64,000 nt of DNA from an uncultured Paracoccaceae bacterium (GCA_947500775.1 CANMTD010000007.1:124001-188000), one strand, 5' to 3'; positions 52,782 to 63,015 are shown, counted from the stretch's first letter. Numbers and translations are program-made. Notes: generated from the letters alone by a model not told the origin.

Positions 52782-54380
52782 TTAGCCGATTGCGGCGGCT
52801 TTCACGTCTTCGTCGATGAAGGGTACGTATTGTGCGAAATTATCGGCGAACATCTGAACCAGCTTCTGGGCCTGCGCGTCATAGGCGGATTTGTCTTCCC
52901 ATGTGCGGCGCGGGTCCAGCAGAACCTCGGCCACGCCGGGGGCGGCCATCGGAACCTCGAAGCCAAAGTTCACATCCTTGCGGAATTCTGTCTGGCTCAG
53001 GGACCCGTCCAATGCTGCGGTCAGCAGGGCGCGGGTGGCGCGAATCGGCATCCGCGATCCGTGGCCATAGGCGCCGCCGGTCCAGCCGGTGTTCACCAGC
53101 CAGCAGGTCGCGCCATGTTTGGCGATCTTTTCGCGCAGCAGGTTGCCGTAAGCTTCGGGGCGGCGCGGCATGAAGGGCGCGCCAAAGCAGGTCGAAAAGG
53201 TCGGCTGCGGTTCGGTCACGCCCCGTTCGGTGCCCGCAACCTTCGAGGTGAAGCCGGACAGGAAGTGATACATCGCCTGCGCCGGTGTCAGCCGCGCGAT
53301 CGGGGGCAGGACGCCGAAGGCATCGCAGGTCAGCATGATGATGTTCTTGGGGTGCCCGCCCAGCGAGGTTTCCGACGCGTTCGAGATATAGTGCAGCGGA
53401 TAGGCGCAGCGCATGTTGGCGGTCAGGCTGTCGTCCTCGAAATCCAGTTCCTTGGTCTCTTCGTCATAGACCATGTTTTCGATCACGGTCGCGAATTTGG
53501 TGGTCGTGGCATAGATTTCGGGCTCGGCCTCGGCGCTCAGGCTGATGGTCTTGGCATAGCAGCCGCCTTCGAAGTTGAAGGTGCCCCGATCCGACCAGCC
53601 ATGTTCGTCATCGCCGATCAGCACGCGGCTGGGATCAGCCGACAGCGTGGTCTTGCCGGTGCCCGACAGGCCGAAGAACACGGCCGTATCGACCGGGTTG
53701 TCGATGGCGTGGTTGGCCGAACAATGCATCGCCATGATGCCTTTGCCAGGCAGGATATAGTTCAGCAGGGTGAACACGGATTTCTTGTTCTCGCCCGCGT
53801 ATTCGGTGCCGCCGATCAGGATCAGCTTTTTATCAAAGTTCAGCGCGACCACGGTCGAGGACCGGCAGCCGTGCTTTTCGGGGTCGGCCTTGAAGCTGGG
53901 GCAGTTGATGATGGTGAATTCGGGAACGAATGTATCCAGCTCGTCCCGGTCGGGGCGGCGCAGCAGGTGGCGGATGAACAGCCCGTGCCAGGCCAGTTCG
54001 GTGACCATGCGCACGTCCAGACGGTGTGCCGGGTCGGCGCCGCCGAACAGATCCTGCACGAAATAATCGCGGCCCTTCATATGGGCCAGCATGTCGGTGT
54101 ACAGCTGATCGAAGGACGCCGGGTCCATCGGTTTGTTGTTTTCCCACCAGATGCTGTCTTCGACCGACGGGGTGCGTACCACGAATTTGTCGTTGGGGGA
54201 CCGGCCGGTGTGTTTGCCGGTTGTCACCAGCAGAGCACCACCATTGCCCAGTGTTCCCTCGTCGCGTTTGAGCGCCTGTTCGACAAGTGCGGGCTCCATG
54301 AGGTTGTAATAGACGTGTCCCAGCTCTGAGATATTCTGATCTTCCAAGCGCTGTTTTGGGTTCACCCGTCCAGTTGTCAT
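52782..54380 (-). CDS. pckA: phosphoenolpyruvate carboxykinase (ATP)
   Basis: A 532-residue ATP-dependent PEPCK, converting oxaloacetate to PEP, the entry to gluconeogenesis from acetate or C4 acids. The kinase-1a P-loop [16 protein letters not shown] is near residue 240, with LIGDDEHGW (kinase-2) just after. Lys and His metal ligands are in [19 protein letters not shown]. The start at 54380 has AGGAG 7 nt upstream. It is divergent from chvI-chvG, an arrangement also known in Rhizobiales. Confidence 0.97.
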   Translation of the reverse strand: MTTGRVNPKQRLEDQNISELGHVYYNLMEPALVEQALKRDEGTLGNGGALLVTTGKHTGRSPNDKFVVRTPSVEDSIWWENNKPMDPASFDQLYTDMLAHMKGRDYFVQDLFGGADPAHRLDVRMVTELAWHGLFIRHLLRRPDRDELDTFVPEFTIINCPSFKADPEKHGCRSSTVVALNFDKKLILIGGTEYAGENKKSVFTLLNYILPGKGIMAMHCSANHAIDNPVDTAVFFGLSGTGKTTLSADPSRVLIGDDEHGWSDRGTFNFEGGCYAKTISLSAEAEPEIYATTTKFATVIENMVYDEETKELDFEDDSLTANMRCAYPLHYISNASETSLGGHPKNIIMLTCDAFGVLPPIARLTPAQAMYHFLSGFTSKVAGTERGVTEPQPTFSTCFGAPFMPRRPEAYGNLLREKIAKHGATCWLVNTGWTGGAYGHGSRMPIRATRALLTAALDGSLSQTEFRKDVNFGFEVPMAAPGVAEVLLDPRRTWEDKSAYDAQAQKLVQMFADNFAQYVPFIDEDVKAAAIG

Positions 54381-54731
54381 CTGCAAGCTCCTGACGCCGT
54401 CCACCAGCCGGGGGACGTATTCAATTCTTAAACGACACCGCATAGGCTAGGGCCAACGCGGCACCGGCCCGGGCCTGATCGCCCGGATGTGGCCCCTATA
54501 ACATGCCGTTTCTGAATAGGAACAGGCGCGGGCCCAGAGTTAGCGCAACCAAGTGACGATAAATACAACCCCAGTGATCGGAAGTGATGTATATTCGCCA
54601 TCAGAGGTGTTTTTTGAGGTGTTTTCGCCTCACTCAGCCCCCCTGATTCGCAGTTAGTGGTTGATTCTATGGGGCGAAAAGGGGAAATGTGGCAAAAAAC
54701 AGGCGATGAGCAGAACAAAAGGAATTACTCC
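54381..54731. promoter_or_regulatory. pckA/chvI divergent control region with GAGGTGTTTT direct repeat
   Basis: 351 bp between the divergent pckA and chvI starts. Two notable features: GAGGTGTTTT at 54604-54613 repeated at 54616-54625 (12 bp apart), and the second copy extends into a TGAGG/CCTCA small hairpin. A GC-rich hairpin-like CCGGCCCGGGCC stretch lies at about 54463-54476. The repeat sits about 110 bp before the chvI start and may be a regulator site; no well-formed -35/-10 pair is obvious. No further gene is seen. Confidence 0.4.
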
Positions 54732-55436
54732 ATGTCAAGGATCGCACTCGTTGATGACGACAGAAATATCCTGACGTCGGTTTCCATGACCCTCGAAGCA
54801 GAGGGGTTTGAAGTGGAAACATATAATGATGGCCAGTCAGCGCTGGATGCTTTTAACAAACGGCTGCCCGATATGGCCGTACTTGATATTAAAATGCCGC
54901 GTATGGACGGGATGGACCTGTTGCAGCGCGTGCGCCAGAAAACCAATATGCCGGTCATTTTCCTGACCTCCAAAGATGATGAGATCGACGAGGTTCTGGG
55001 GCTGCGCATGGGCGCGGACGATTATGTGAAAAAGCCGTTTTCGCAGCGGCTGTTGGTAGAACGCATTCGCGCCCTGTTGCGTCGGCAAGAGGTGATGGAC
55101 GCGGATCTGGCGGGCACCCCGGTCGAGGAAGCCAAGGTTATGGTGCGCGGTTCGCTGTCGATGGACCCGCTGCGCCACGCTGTGAACTGGCGCGGCAGGG
55201 ATGTATCGCTGACAGTGACAGAATTCCTGTTGTTGCAGGCACTTGCCCAACGTCCCGGGTTTGTGAAAAGCCGTGATCAGTTGATGGATGTCGCCTATGA
55301 CGATCAGGTTTATGTTGATGACCGGACCATCGACAGCCACATAAAACGCCTGCGCAAGAAAATGCGCCAGTCTGACCCTGAATTTGCCGCGATCGAAACA
55401 TTATATGGCATCGGGTATCGTTATAACGAAGAGTAA
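54732..55436 (+). CDS. chvI: two-component response regulator ChvI
   Basis: A 234-residue OmpR-family regulator. The receiver domain (1-118) has the acidic pair at DDD (8-10), phosphoacceptor Asp52 in [11 protein letters not shown] and Lys in VKKPFS near 102. The C-terminal winged helix (about 135-230) has [18 protein letters not shown] and [17 protein letters not shown] at 54732 behind AAGGA. ChvI with ChvG responds to acid and envelope stress in Rhizobiales and Agrobacterium; here they are likely cotranscribed. Confidence 0.95.
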   Translation: MSRIALVDDDRNILTSVSMTLEAEGFEVETYNDGQSALDAFNKRLPDMAVLDIKMPRMDGMDLLQRVRQKTNMPVIFLTSKDDEIDEVLGLRMGADDYVKKPFSQRLLVERIRALLRRQEVMDADLAGTPVEEAKVMVRGSLSMDPLRHAVNWRGRDVSLTVTEFLLLQALAQRPGFVKSRDQLMDVAYDDQVYVDDRTIDSHIKRLRKKMRQSDPEFAAIETLYGIGYRYNEE

Positions 55437-55456
55437 TATGAAAACTGGGATAACCT

Positions 55457-57157
55457 GTGCGTGACACCCGAACATCATATGATGCGGATGTACTGCTTGG
55501 CGAGGATTGGGTCGCCCCCGAGGCCGCCGGCGACTCTGAGATCATGGAGCGCCGCCAGAAGCGTGGGCTGATCTCGTTGAACCGATCGCCTTTGGCGCGC
55601 AAGATTATCACGTTCAACCTGTTGGCCCTGATCGTTCTGGTGGCCGGGGTGCTGTATCTGAACCCGGGTCGCGACAGCCTTGTGCAACAGCGCGAGGCCG
55701 CGTTTGTCACCCAGACGGAATTGATCGCTGATGTGGTCGAGGCGAAACTGCCGGCCTTCGGGCCGGTCAGCTTTGTCGGCGGCGATGGGATCGATGCCTC
55801 GGCGACACTGGAAAAGCTGGAACTGCAGGACGGTCTTGAGGTGTATCTTTTTGACACCTCGGGGACGCTGATCGCGTCCACCGAAGGGCTGCAAGCGCAG
55901 AACGAGGCGCCGTTTGAAACAGATGGCCGTTCCACGCTGATCACCGATTTTCTGAATTCGGTATGGGAGCTGATGTCGCGGGTGCTGACACCAAACGCGC
56001 CGGAACAACAGGGGTTCAACTCTGCCGTTCTGGCACAGGATCTGGTGACGCAGGCCATCGACCGGGCCGGGACCGCGGTCGATACCGGGCATGACAGCAA
56101 TGGCATGACCTTCTTTTCGGTGGCGGCACCTGTGGCGCGGGACGGCACCGTTCTGGGGGCCATCGCGCTGGTCAGTGCGGCGGGCGAGATCGACTGGCTG
56201 GTCCGGACCGAACGCGAACAGGTGCTGCAGATGTTCGTGATTGCCATTCTGGTGTCCATCGGGCTGAGCCTTGTTCTGGCCAGCACCATCGCCAATCCGC
56301 TGTCCGATCTGGCGGCAGCCGCCGAAATCGGACGCGACAAAAACGCCCGCAAGATGAGCCCCAGCCGGGTGCGAATCCCCGATCTGACCGCCCGCCCGGA
56401 TGAAATCGGGCGCCTGTCCGGCGCGCTGCGCGGGATGGTGACGGCGCTGTATGACCGGATCGACGCCAACGAACAATTCGCCGCCGATGTGGCGCATGAG
56501 ATCAAGAACCCGCTGGCCTCGCTGCGCTCGGCCGTCGGCACCCTGCGGGTGGCCAAACGCGACGATCAGCGCGACAAGCTGCTGGATGTGATCGACCATG
56601 ATGTGCGGCGGCTGGACCGGCTGGTCAGCGATATTTCCAACGCGTCGCGGCTGGACAGCGAGCTGGTCAAGGAAGAAGAAGAAAGCTTTGACCTGCGGCA
56701 GTTGCTGGACAATCTGGCGCAGCATCTGGGCAACGACGCCCGCGCAAAGGGCGTGGATTTCATATCGGACCTGCCCTCTGACAAGATCGAGATTCAGGGG
56801 CTGGAGCCGCGTCTGGCGCAGGTGTTCGTGAACCTGATCACCAATGCGATTTCCTTCTGTGAAGAGGGTGACGCGGTGCGCATCTGGACCCGTAAACGCG
56901 AAAACCGCGTGCTGGTCGTGGTCGAAGATACCGGCCCCGGCATCCCCGAAGAGGCGCTGAACAAGATTTTCAACCGGTTCTATTCGGAACGCCCCGAAGG
57001 ACAGTTCGGCAATCACTCGGGCCTTGGTCTTGCGATTTCGAAACAGATCGTCGAAGCGCATGGCGGGGTGATCTGGGCTGAAAACATCCGTCCGACCGAT
57101 GCCGATGTGACCTCGGACCCGCTGGGGGCCAGATTTGTTGTGGGTCTGCCGATCTGA
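55457..57157 (+). CDS. chvG: sensor histidine kinase ChvG
   Basis: A 566-residue membrane kinase with GTG start. Two membrane segments at about 49-69 and 257-280 enclose a periplasmic sensor domain of about 190 residues. The HAMP-like linker is near 280-330. The H-box FAADVAHEIKNPLASL has the phosphorylated His347; the ATPase domain shows VFVNLITNAISF (N), EDTGPGIPEE (G1) and SGLGLAISKQIV (G2). It phosphorylates ChvI. The downstream genes hprK, rapZ and PTS parts follow within one presumed operon. Confidence 0.95.
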   Translation: MRDTRTSYDADVLLGEDWVAPEAAGDSEIMERRQKRGLISLNRSPLARKIITFNLLALIVLVAGVLYLNPGRDSLVQQREAAFVTQTELIADVVEAKLPAFGPVSFVGGDGIDASATLEKLELQDGLEVYLFDTSGTLIASTEGLQAQNEAPFETDGRSTLITDFLNSVWELMSRVLTPNAPEQQGFNSAVLAQDLVTQAIDRAGTAVDTGHDSNGMTFFSVAAPVARDGTVLGAIALVSAAGEIDWLVRTEREQVLQMFVIAILVSIGLSLVLASTIANPLSDLAAAAEIGRDKNARKMSPSRVRIPDLTARPDEIGRLSGALRGMVTALYDRIDANEQFAADVAHEIKNPLASLRSAVGTLRVAKRDDQRDKLLDVIDHDVRRLDRLVSDISNASRLDSELVKEEEESFDLRQLLDNLAQHLGNDARAKGVDFISDLPSDKIEIQGLEPRLAQVFVNLITNAISFCEEGDAVRIWTRKRENRVLVVVEDTGPGIPEEALNKIFNRFYSERPEGQFGNHSGLGLAISKQIVEAHGGVIWAENIRPTDADVTSDPLGARFVVGLPI

Positions 57158-57193
57158 TTCGCCCACGCGGGGCGCGGAACGGAGGGCGGTATT

Positions 57194-57625
57194 GTGACCG
57201 CCGATCAGGACAGCACCATTCTTCATGCCACGACCGTTGCCTTGGGGGCGCGTGCGGTCGTGATTACCGGTGCCTCGGGCACCGGCAAATCCGCGCTGGG
57301 GCTGGAGCTGATCAGCCGGGGCGCGGTTCTGGTGGCCGATGATCGCACGCGAATCGACTGTCGTTCTGGCGCGTTGATCGCATCATCGCCCCCCGCGATC
57401 CGCGGCATGATCGAGGCGCGCGGCGTCGGATTGCTGACCGCCGACACCGTCGCACAAGCCATGGTTGTGCTGGCCGTCGATCTGGACACGCCAGAGACAG
57501 AGCGCCTGCCGCCGATGCGGGAAACGCGTATCCTGAGACAGAGTGTTGCCTTGCTTCACCGGGTTGAACATGCACATTTCCCCGCAGCGATTGTGCAATA
57601 TCTCAAAGGCGGGCGCCGCGCGTGA
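57194..57625 (+). CDS. hprK: HPr kinase/phosphorylase, short form
   Basis: A 143-residue protein that corresponds to only the C-terminal catalytic domain of HPrK/P. The P-loop [10 protein letters not shown] starts at Gly26; the DDRTRID segment and [12 protein letters not shown] follow, with the catalytic region in IRGMIEARG. The N-terminal domain of Firmicute HprK (about 130 residues) is absent, the normal state in alphaproteobacteria. It phosphorylates a serine of HPr, encoded 1.3 kb downstream. GTG start; ATGA overlap with rapZ. Confidence 0.92.
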   Translation: MTADQDSTILHATTVALGARAVVITGASGTGKSALGLELISRGAVLVADDRTRIDCRSGALIASSPPAIRGMIEARGVGLLTADTVAQAMVVLAVDLDTPETERLPPMRETRILRQSVALLHRVEHAHFPAAIVQYLKGGRRA

Positions 57626-58551
57626 TGACGTCAGACACTTCCTCCAAACCTGTGACAACCGGCTACCGTGTGGTGCTGGTGACCGGGCCGTCGGGGGCAG
57701 GGCGGTCGACCTCTTTGAACGCGCTGGAGGATCTGGGGTACGAGGTGATCGACAACCTGCCGCTGACGCTGGTGCCCCGGTTGCTGGAAGGGCCGCCACT
57801 GGATCAGCCGCTGGCGCTGGGCGTCGATACCCGCAACCGCGATTTCAGCGCGACCCTGCTGGCCGATCTGATCGAACAACTGCGCGGGCGCCCCAATATC
57901 CAGACCGAGGTTCTGTATCTGGACTGCAGCGCCGATGTCCTGTTGCGCCGGTTTTCCGAAACCCGGCGGCGGCATCCTCTGGCCCCCGCCGAAAGCCCGG
58001 TCGAAGGCATCGCCCGCGAAATGGACCTGCTGGCCCCGATCCGGGCGCTGGCGGATGTGCTGATCGATACATCGGAACTGACACAGCACGACCTGCGCGC
58101 GGATATCGCCCATTGGTTCAGTCAGGAAGGCGGCGCCCGGCTGGCGATTTCGATCCATTCCTTTTCCTATAAACGCGGTGTGCCGCGCGGGGCGGATATG
58201 GTGTTCGATTGCCGGTTCCTGCGAAACCCCTATTGGGAGGCATCGCTGCGCGGGATGAACGGGCAGGACAGTCAAGTCGCGACATATGTCGCCGAAGACC
58301 CGCGTTTCGCGGATTTCTTTACAAAAGTGCTTGAACTGGCGGAATTGTTGTTGCCCGCTTATATCGAAGAGGGCAAATCGCATCTGTCGATTGCCTTTGG
58401 CTGTACCGGTGGACAGCACCGTTCGGTCACAGTGGCCGAAAAACTGGCCAATGCGCTTGCGGATGCAGGATGGCGGGTGTCTAAACGACACCGTGAATTG
58501 GAGCGGCGGGCCCAGGGCGGGCCCGCAACAGGATCGGGGAAGACTGCTTGA
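57622..58551 (+). CDS. rapZ: RNase adapter protein RapZ
   Basis: A 309-residue RapZ/YvcJ-family nucleotide-binding protein. In E. coli RapZ controls glmS through small RNAs and RNase E. The N-terminal P-loop reads GPSGAGRST (22-30), with Arg in place of the usual Lys, a feature I have seen in alphaproteobacterial members. The C-terminal part has [25 protein letters not shown] and [16 protein letters not shown]. It sits between hprK and the PTS EIIA gene, overlapping both by 4 nt. Confidence 0.95.
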   Translation: MMTSDTSSKPVTTGYRVVLVTGPSGAGRSTSLNALEDLGYEVIDNLPLTLVPRLLEGPPLDQPLALGVDTRNRDFSATLLADLIEQLRGRPNIQTEVLYLDCSADVLLRRFSETRRRHPLAPAESPVEGIAREMDLLAPIRALADVLIDTSELTQHDLRADIAHWFSQEGGARLAISIHSFSYKRGVPRGADMVFDCRFLRNPYWEASLRGMNGQDSQVATYVAEDPRFADFFTKVLELAELLLPAYIEEGKSHLSIAFGCTGGQHRSVTVAEKLANALADAGWRVSKRHRELERRAQGGPATGSGKTA

Positions 58552-58940
58552 TCGGCATAGTGATCGTTGCACATGGTGGGCTGGCCAGAGAGTATCTGTC
58601 CGCGGTTGAACATGTTGTCGGCGCCCAAAGCGGCATACGCGCAATTTCGATTGCGCCGGACCATGACCGCAGCATGAAACAGCAAGAAATTTGCGAGGCG
58701 GCGGATGCCGTTGACACCGGGGATGGCGTCGTTGTCGTGACCGATATGTTCGGCGGGTCGCCTTCCAATCTCAGCCTGCGGGCCTGCGGGCCGGACAATC
58801 GGATGATCCTTTACGGCGCAAATCTGCCCATGCTGATCAAGCTGGCGAAATCACGCAGGGTGCCTGTGGATGTCGCCGTCGAAAATGCGCTGGCCGCAGG
58901 CCGGAAATACATCAACAGCTTTGACGGAATAACCGGATAA
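58548..58940 (+). CDS. PTS EIIA component, mannose family (ManX-like)
   Basis: A 130-residue protein with TTG start overlapping the rapZ stop (TTGA). It begins [10 protein letters not shown] with phosphoacceptor His9, and has the [12 protein letters not shown] motif near 63-74. In alphaproteobacteria this EIIA takes phosphate from HPr and has a regulatory, not transport, role because no EIIB/EIIC partner is near. Enzyme I is also not in the window. Confidence 0.92.
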   Translation: MIGIVIVAHGGLAREYLSAVEHVVGAQSGIRAISIAPDHDRSMKQQEICEAADAVDTGDGVVVVTDMFGGSPSNLSLRACGPDNRMILYGANLPMLIKLAKSRRVPVDVAVENALAAGRKYINSFDGITG

Positions 58941-58948
58941 CCCACTGA

Positions 58949-59227
58949 ATGAGCAGCACTATCACCCGCCATCTTGATATCATCAACGTAAAGGGGCTGC
59001 ATGCCCGTGCTTCGGCCAAATTCGTCGAGACCGTCGAAGAGTTTGACGCCGAGGCAGAGGTCATTCGCGACGGTATGACCACATCGGGCGATTCGATCAT
59101 GGGGCTTTTGATGTTGGCAGCTTCGAAAGGAACCTCTATTGAGGTCCGAACCAGCGGCCCAGATGCCGAGCAGCTTGCCAATGCGCTGGAAGCGCTGGTC
59201 GCCGACATGTTCGGCGAGGGGATGTGA
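58949..59227 (+). CDS. ptsH: HPr phosphocarrier protein
   Basis: A 92-residue HPr. The active His18 is in VKGLHARASAKF and the regulatory serine equivalent to Ser46 of Firmicutes is Ser49 in GDSIMGLL, the target of HprK. The rest has the usual MLAASKGTSIEV and EALEAL-like helix. It passes phosphate from enzyme I (not in the window) to the EIIA gene product. An acyltransferase follows 25 bp later. Confidence 0.96.
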   Translation: MSSTITRHLDIINVKGLHARASAKFVETVEEFDAEAEVIRDGMTTSGDSIMGLLMLAASKGTSIEVRTSGPDAEQLANALEALVADMFGEGM

Positions 59228-59252
59228 GCCATACGTCGGAGGACGGGCTGGA

Positions 59253-60164
59253 GTGGTAGACAGCACTGAACATAGAACCGGGCCTTTGCAGAACGCAGCC
59301 ACGCAGCTGCGGGGACAGGGCGACGGTGGGAACCTGGCGGATCAGCCCTATGATCGGCGCCGGCTGTCCTATGCGGGAACATTCGACAACCCGTTTCAGG
59401 TCAAGGCCATTCAGACGCTTGAGCTGCTGACCGGCAAAATCCGATTGCTGCGCCTGATCCGCAAATTCGAAGCCAGCGGCGTGCCGCATGGTCAGGGGTT
59501 CTGGAAACTGGCGCTGGATGTCATGGGGATTGATCTGGCCACCCCGGCCGAGGAAATCGCCAATATTCCGAAAGAGGGACCTTTGATCATCACCGCCAAC
59601 CACCCGCATGGGTTGGTCGACGGGATGGTGCTGGCCGAACTGGTGGGACGGGTCCGGACCGATTACAAGATTTTGACCCGATCCTTGCTGACCGGCGTGG
59701 GCGAGATCGAGCAATTCATGATCCCGGTGCCCTTTGCCCATGAAACCGACGCGCTGCAGCAGAATCTGGAAATGCGCAGACGGGCGATGGATCACCTGAA
59801 ACAGGACGGCGCGATTGTGCTGTTCCCGTCGGGGGTTGTCGCGACCTCGCAAACCATGTTCGGCCCCGCGATCGAGGCGGAATGGAACCCCTTTACCGCC
59901 AAGATGATCCAGCGCTCGGGCGCGCAGGTCCTGCCGATCTTCTTTCCCGGTCAGAATTCGCGCTGGTACCAGATCGCCAACCGCCTGTCGCCGGTGCTGC
60001 GTCAGGGGTTGCTGCTGCACGAGGTGGTGCACGCGTTGAACAAGCCGCAGGCGCCGCGCGTCGGCCCGGTGTTCGACCGTGATGAAATCGCGCAATGGGC
60101 GTCTAACCCACGCGGGTTCATGAGCCTGCTGCGCGAACGCACCCTGTCGCTGGGCGGGACCTGA
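59253..60164 (+). CDS. lysophospholipid acyltransferase family protein
   Basis: A 303-residue PlsC-like acyltransferase; GTG start at 59253 with GGAGGA 9 nt upstream. The active-site motif is NHPHGLVDG (H-X5-D variant as in the haemolysin/ornithine-lipid acyltransferase branch). A second block ILFPSGVV (Glu of FPEG replaced by Ser) is near 190 and the FFPGQNSRWYQI segment near 230. It probably acylates a lysophospholipid or similar acceptor at the inner membrane. It is the last gene of the presumed chvI-to-HPr operon. Confidence 0.87.
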   Translation: MVDSTEHRTGPLQNAATQLRGQGDGGNLADQPYDRRRLSYAGTFDNPFQVKAIQTLELLTGKIRLLRLIRKFEASGVPHGQGFWKLALDVMGIDLATPAEEIANIPKEGPLIITANHPHGLVDGMVLAELVGRVRTDYKILTRSLLTGVGEIEQFMIPVPFAHETDALQQNLEMRRRAMDHLKQDGAIVLFPSGVVATSQTMFGPAIEAEWNPFTAKMIQRSGAQVLPIFFPGQNSRWYQIANRLSPVLRQGLLLHEVVHALNKPQAPRVGPVFDRDEIAQWASNPRGFMSLLRERTLSLGGT

Positions 60165-60167
60165 TCC

Positions 60168-61043
60168 CTAGCGGGTCGGCATCGGCGTCTCGCCGCGATA
60201 ATCGTAAAATCCGCGCTTTGTCTTGCGGCCCAGCCAGCCGGCTTCGACATATTTGGTCAACAGCGGGCAGGGGCGGTATTTGGTGTCGGCCAGACCGTCG
60301 TGCAGCACGTTCATGATGGCCAGACAGGTGTCCAGCCCGATGAAATCGGCCAGTTCCAGCGGCCCCATCGGGTGGTTCGCGCCCAGCTTCATCGATTCGT
60401 CGATGGATTTCACCGATCCCACACCTTCGTACAGCGTATAGACGGCTTCGTTGATCATCGGCATCAGAATGCGGTTGACGATGAACCCGGGGAAATCTTC
60501 GGCGCTGGCGGCGGTTTTCCCCAGATTTTCGACGACATTCAGGCAGGCCTGATAGGTTTCATCATCGGTGGCGATACCGCGGATCAGTTCGACTAGCTGC
60601 ATCACCGGTACCGGGTTCATGAAGTGAAACCCCATGAATTTCTCGGGCCGGTCGGTGCGCGATGCCAGCCGCGTGATCGAAATCGACGAGGTGTTCGAGG
60701 TCAGAATCGTATCGTGTTTCAGATGCGGCAGCAGGTCTTCGAAAATCGCATTCTTGACGGTTTCGCGTTCGGTCGCGGCCTCGATGATCAGGTCGCAGGG
60801 GCCCAGATCGGGCAGGTGCATCGTGGTTTTGATCCGGCCCATGGCGGCGGATTTTTCGGCCTCGGTGATCTTTTCACGGCTGACCTGACGGGCCAGATTC
60901 TTGTCGATCAGCGCGATGGCCTTTTGCAGCCCCTCTTCGGAGATATCGTTCAGCAGAACCTCATATCCCGCCAGCGAACACACATGCGCAATCCCGTTGC
61001 CCATCTGCCCCGCACCCACAATTCCGACCGACTTGATATCCAT
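60168..61043 (-). CDS. 3-hydroxybutyryl-CoA dehydrogenase
   Basis: A 291-residue 3-hydroxyacyl-CoA dehydrogenase. The NAD loop VGAGQMGNGIAH is at 9-20, the catalytic His/Glu motif in GFHFMNPVPVMQLVE near 138-152, with NTSSISIT just before and DFPGFIVNRILMPMINEA near 190. It oxidises or reduces the C4 acyl-CoA, fitting PHB metabolism and the ethylmalonyl-CoA pathway. AAGGA precedes ATGs at 61046 and 61043; 61043 is chosen for better spacing. The long upstream reading to 61127 is rejected. Confidence 0.95.
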   Translation of the reverse strand: MDIKSVGIVGAGQMGNGIAHVCSLAGYEVLLNDISEEGLQKAIALIDKNLARQVSREKITEAEKSAAMGRIKTTMHLPDLGPCDLIIEAATERETVKNAIFEDLLPHLKHDTILTSNTSSISITRLASRTDRPEKFMGFHFMNPVPVMQLVELIRGIATDDETYQACLNVVENLGKTAASAEDFPGFIVNRILMPMINEAVYTLYEGVGSVKSIDESMKLGANHPMGPLELADFIGLDTCLAIMNVLHDGLADTKYRPCPLLTKYVEAGWLGRKTKRGFYDYRGETPMPTR

Positions 61044-61172
61044 CATACGTTCCTTGATTGACGGGCCGACCATAGGCCCGCGTTTGCGGCAGAGGCAACC
61101 CCGAAGGGACGATCCAATTCGTCTCAAATCCTGTGTTTAGCCATTTCGTAAGTCACCGCCGCCAGATTGATC

Positions 61173-62033
61173 ATGGCTGAGTCGAAAATGAAATGGGTGG
61201 ACCAAATGTATGAACATCACGCCGATACCGCGTTAAGCTATCATCCCTGTCGCTATGGGAAATCGAAACTTCTGTTCCGGGGGCCCAAAAGGGCGTTGAA
61301 AGGCGCCTATTGCGCCATGCTGGGCGGCACTGAAACCTATGGCAAGTTTCTGGAACGCCCCTATCCCATGCTGGTCGAGGAAAAGACCGGCCTGCCGGTT
61401 GTCAATCTGGGCTGCGTCAACGCAGGCGTCGATGTCTTTGCCTCTGATGCCGAGGTTCTGAACCTGTGCACCCGCGCCCGGGTCACGGTCGTTCAGGTCA
61501 TGGGCGCGCATAATATGTCGAACCGGTTCTACGCGGTGCACCCGCGCCGCAACGACCGGTTCCTGCGGGCCTCGGCGCTGATGAAGGCGATCTACCGCGA
61601 GGTTGATTTCACCGAATTCAATTTCACCAAGCATATGCTGGGCGCGCTCAGGACCTTATCGCCGGAAAGATTCGAAACCGTTCTGGACGAGTTGCGCGCG
61701 GCGTGGTGTGCCCGCATGACGACGCTGGCCGACCGGATCGACGGGAAAACCGTGCTGATGTGGCTGTCGGACCGCGCGCCGACCCAGCGGGAAAGTTCCG
61801 GCAGTCTGGATCATGAGCCGCTGTTCGTGGACGCCGAAATGCTGGACAGGGTGCGCCCGCTGTTCACCGATTACATCGAAGTTGTGGCCAGCCCGGCGGC
61901 CCGGTCGACAGGTGTGGACGGGATGATCTTTCCCCCGATGGAGGAACCCGCAGCGGCGGAAATTCCGGGCCCCGCCGTGCACGAAGAGGTCGCCACCATG
62001 CTGGCCCCGGTTGTCGAACGGCTGATGCGATAA
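61173..62033 (+). CDS. DUF6473-like protein, function unknown
   Basis: About 286 residues from ATG 61173 (TTG 61167 and ATG 61188 are alternatives). It opens MKWVDQMYEHHADTALSYHPCRYG, then KLLFRGPKRALKGAYCAMLGGTETYGKF, PVVNLGCVNAGVDVFASD and VVQVMGAHNMSNRFYAVHPRRNDRFL. The GGTETYG and NxGxxxAGVD patterns recall SGNH-like or sulfotransferase-neighbour proteins; I recall the family as DUF6473 in Rhodobacterales. No signal peptide. Convergent with etfA across a terminator. Confidence 0.7.
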   Translation: MAESKMKWVDQMYEHHADTALSYHPCRYGKSKLLFRGPKRALKGAYCAMLGGTETYGKFLERPYPMLVEEKTGLPVVNLGCVNAGVDVFASDAEVLNLCTRARVTVVQVMGAHNMSNRFYAVHPRRNDRFLRASALMKAIYREVDFTEFNFTKHMLGALRTLSPERFETVLDELRAAWCARMTTLADRIDGKTVLMWLSDRAPTQRESSGSLDHEPLFVDAEMLDRVRPLFTDYIEVVASPAARSTGVDGMIFPPMEEPAAAEIPGPAVHEEVATMLAPVVERLMR

Positions 62034-62034
62034 A

Positions 62035-62061
62035 AAAGGCCCGCCGGATAGGCGGGCCTTT
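62035..62061. terminator. bidirectional terminator
   Basis: 11-bp arms AAAGGCCCGCC / GGCGGGCCTTT with a 5-nt loop between the DUF6473-like gene and etfA. T runs are longest on the minus side, serving etfBA. Confidence 0.9.
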
Positions 62062-62088
62062 GTCGTGGGGTGATCCGGTGTTACCGGA

Positions 62089-63015
62089 TCAAAGCTTTTC
62101 AACCAGTTCGGGCACAGCGTCGAACAGGTCGGCAACCAGACCGTAATCGGCAACCTGGAAAATCGGCGCCTCTTCGTCCTTGTTGATCGCGACGATGATC
62201 TTGCTGTCTTTCATACCGGCCAGATGCTGGATCGCACCGGAAATGCCGACCGCGATATACAGGTCCGGGGCCACGACCTTGCCGGTCTGACCAACCTGCC
62301 AGTCGTTGGGGGCATAGCCGCTGTCCACCGCCGCGCGCGATGCGCCAACGGCGGCACCCAGCTTGTCGGCCAGTTTCTCGATCAGGGCAAAGTCGTCTTC
62401 CGACCCGACGCCGCGACCGCCCGAAACGACCACGCCCGCCGAAGTCAGCTCGGGCCGGTCGCTTTCGGCAACCTTGTCTTCAACCCATTCCGACAGGCCG
62501 GGGGCGTCTGCCGCACCGATGGTTTCGACCGGGGCCGACCCGCCGTCGCCCGCCGCATCGAAAGTCGAGGTGCGGAAGGTGATGACCTTTTTGGCGTCCG
62601 AGGATTTCACGGTCTGGATCGCGTTGCCCGCATAGATCGGGCGTTCGAACGTATCGGCATCGACCACGCCAGAGGCGTCCGAGATCACCATGACATCCAG
62701 CAACGCGGCCACGCGCGGCATGATGTTCTTGGCGTCGGTGGTGGCGGGGGCGACGATGTGGTCGTAATCCCCGGCCAGGCTGGCGATCAGCGCGGCGGTG
62801 GGTTCGGCCAGACGGTGGCCATAGATCGCATCCTCGGCGCACAGCACGCGCGCCACACCGGCGATTTTCGCGGCCTCGGCGGCGGCATCCGCCGCAGTTG
62901 CGCCGACGCACAGCGCGGTGACATCACCCAGCGCCTGTGCCGCGGTCACGGCCTTTGCGGTTGCATCCAGCGCCAGCGCGCCGTCGGTCACTTCTGCCAA
63001 AAGAAGAACAGCCAT
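62089..63015 (-). CDS. etfA: electron transfer flavoprotein alpha subunit
   Basis: A 308-residue ETF alpha subunit. It forms with EtfB a soluble FAD/AMP-binding dimer that accepts electrons from acyl-CoA dehydrogenases. The C-terminal FAD domain has [14 protein letters not shown] near 200, the [14 protein letters not shown] motif near 258 and [17 protein letters not shown] near 280. It follows etfB with a 1-nt overlap. It would take electrons from Mcd at 50-51.8 kb. Confidence 0.97.
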   Translation of the reverse strand: MAVLLLAEVTDGALALDATAKAVTAAQALGDVTALCVGATAADAAAEAAKIAGVARVLCAEDAIYGHRLAEPTAALIASLAGDYDHIVAPATTDAKNIMPRVAALLDVMVISDASGVVDADTFERPIYAGNAIQTVKSSDAKKVITFRTSTFDAAGDGGSAPVETIGAADAPGLSEWVEDKVAESDRPELTSAGVVVSGGRGVGSEDDFALIEKLADKLGAAVGASRAAVDSGYAPNDWQVGQTGKVVAPDLYIAVGISGAIQHLAGMKDSKIIVAINKDEEAPIFQVADYGLVADLFDAVPELVEKL

